From Spirochaetaceae bacterium (GTDB taxonomy: Bacteria > Spirochaetota > Spirochaetia > DSM-27196 > PWMO01), in NCBI GenBank assembly GCA_003558175.1, contig PWMO01000245.1, positions 1 to 5,046 of the forward strand: a stretch of 5,046 nucleotides of DNA. The letters are read 5' to 3'. Positions 4,880 to 5,046 of the stretch are shown in pieces (position 1 is the first letter of the stretch; every line of letters begins with the position of its first letter). The notes beneath the pieces are model-generated. The model searched no databases. It had not been told where the DNA came from and saw nothing but the letters and a program-made list of their open reading frames with translations. The translations under genes were made by a program, and so were the position numbers.

Positions 4880-5046
4880 GTTTCTGTGGGAATGCGCGAC
4901 GTCAATAGCTGCGCGAGTTCGGCAATAGAGCCGAACGGATACTGCCGGCCGTCAGCCGTCACCACCCCACGCGCCCGCTCCGAACCCACAAGAATCGGCT
5001 TGCCACGCAGCTCCGGCCGATCAAGCTGCTCGATCGACGCGAAAAA
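4867..5046 (-). CDS. C-terminal 59 residues of an ORF resembling the start of a Y-family DNA polymerase
   Basis: The frame enters from the right edge and stops at TGA 4867-4869. Its first residues, FFASIEQ, then PELRGKP, ILVG and RGVV, follow the opening of DinB (Pol IV) proteins in order and spacing; in DinB this is the first strand of the palm with the metal-binding DMDxFFASVE. After RGVV the likeness ends: the expected ASYEARKFGVRSAM segment is replaced by TADGRQYPFGSIAELAQLL and a stop, so the catalytic SxDE motif is absent. A +1 shift after the RGVV codons reads IRSALLPNSRS, vaguely like VRSAMPLSRA, before its own stop. Possible readings are a truncated or frameshifted dinB remnant, or an unrelated protein whose last domain resembles it by chance. 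If it is DinB, its start lies only about 10-15 codons beyond the edge. It is placed 13 nt before the adenosyltransferase on the same strand. Confidence 0.5.
   Translation of the reverse strand, partial: FFASIEQLDRPELRGKPILVGSERARGVVTADGRQYPFGSIAELAQLLTSRIPTETPHR

Noticed and set aside
4167..4928. 253-codon plus-strand frame opposite the adenosyltransferase
   Set aside because: It is antisense to a clearly conserved enzyme and has no recognisable domain or ribosome binding site.
4854..5046. Cobalamin riboswitch in front of the adenosyltransferase
   Set aside because: The preceding DNA is an open frame up to 13 nt before the start, and I see no B12-box-like sequence. A riboswitch could still lie beyond the right edge.

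Overview
The window reads as ordinary bacterial chromosome: moderately high GC by eye, closely packed genes, clear Shine-Dalgarno sites and sigma70-like promoters. The signal peptide on the substrate-binding protein suggests a Gram-negative (diderm) host, because the closest family I recognise, ChoX, is periplasmic. The short pabB and class IV aminotransferase pair resembles the compact pair of Haemophilus influenzae (HI1170/HI1169), and the adenosyltransferase has a wording I associate loosely with spirochaetes. I cannot place the organism further than that. No mobile element, CRISPR array, tRNA or rRNA is visible.

Layout. Positions 1-452 (minus) hold the N-terminal 150 residues of a short-chain dehydrogenase/reductase (SDR); the rest lies off the left edge. 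Positions 453-990 are a long divergent intergenic region. It holds two overlapping promoters for the SDR, three consecutive potential hairpins (600-700), and a promoter with operator-like repeats in front of the rightward gene. Positions 991-1974 (plus) encode a choline/betaine-type periplasmic binding protein (ChoX-like) with its complete aromatic ligand box but no transporter partner in the window. Positions 2073-2615 (plus) encode a YfcE-type metallophosphoesterase with its own likely promoter.

The right half is a leftward gene cluster that converges on the phosphoesterase. Read in transcription order it contains an ORF tail that resembles the first residues of a Y-family DNA polymerase but stops early (4867-5046), a PduO-type corrinoid adenosyltransferase (4245-4853), a short aminodeoxychorismate synthase component I (pabB-like, 3229-4242) and a short class IV PLP enzyme (aminodeoxychorismate lyase, pabC-like, 2658-3260). 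Spacings are 13 nt, 2 nt and a 31-32 nt overlap, so it is very likely one translationally coupled operon. PabB and PabC would together convert chorismate to 4-aminobenzoate for folate; the adenosyltransferase makes adenosylcobalamin. No pabA is seen.

I did not find a convincing undescribed system. The points most worth a second look are the Y-polymerase-like tail with a foreign-looking C-terminus, the repeat-rich promoter of the orphan choX, the structured stretch at 600-700, and the direct repeat that straddles the adenosyltransferase start.
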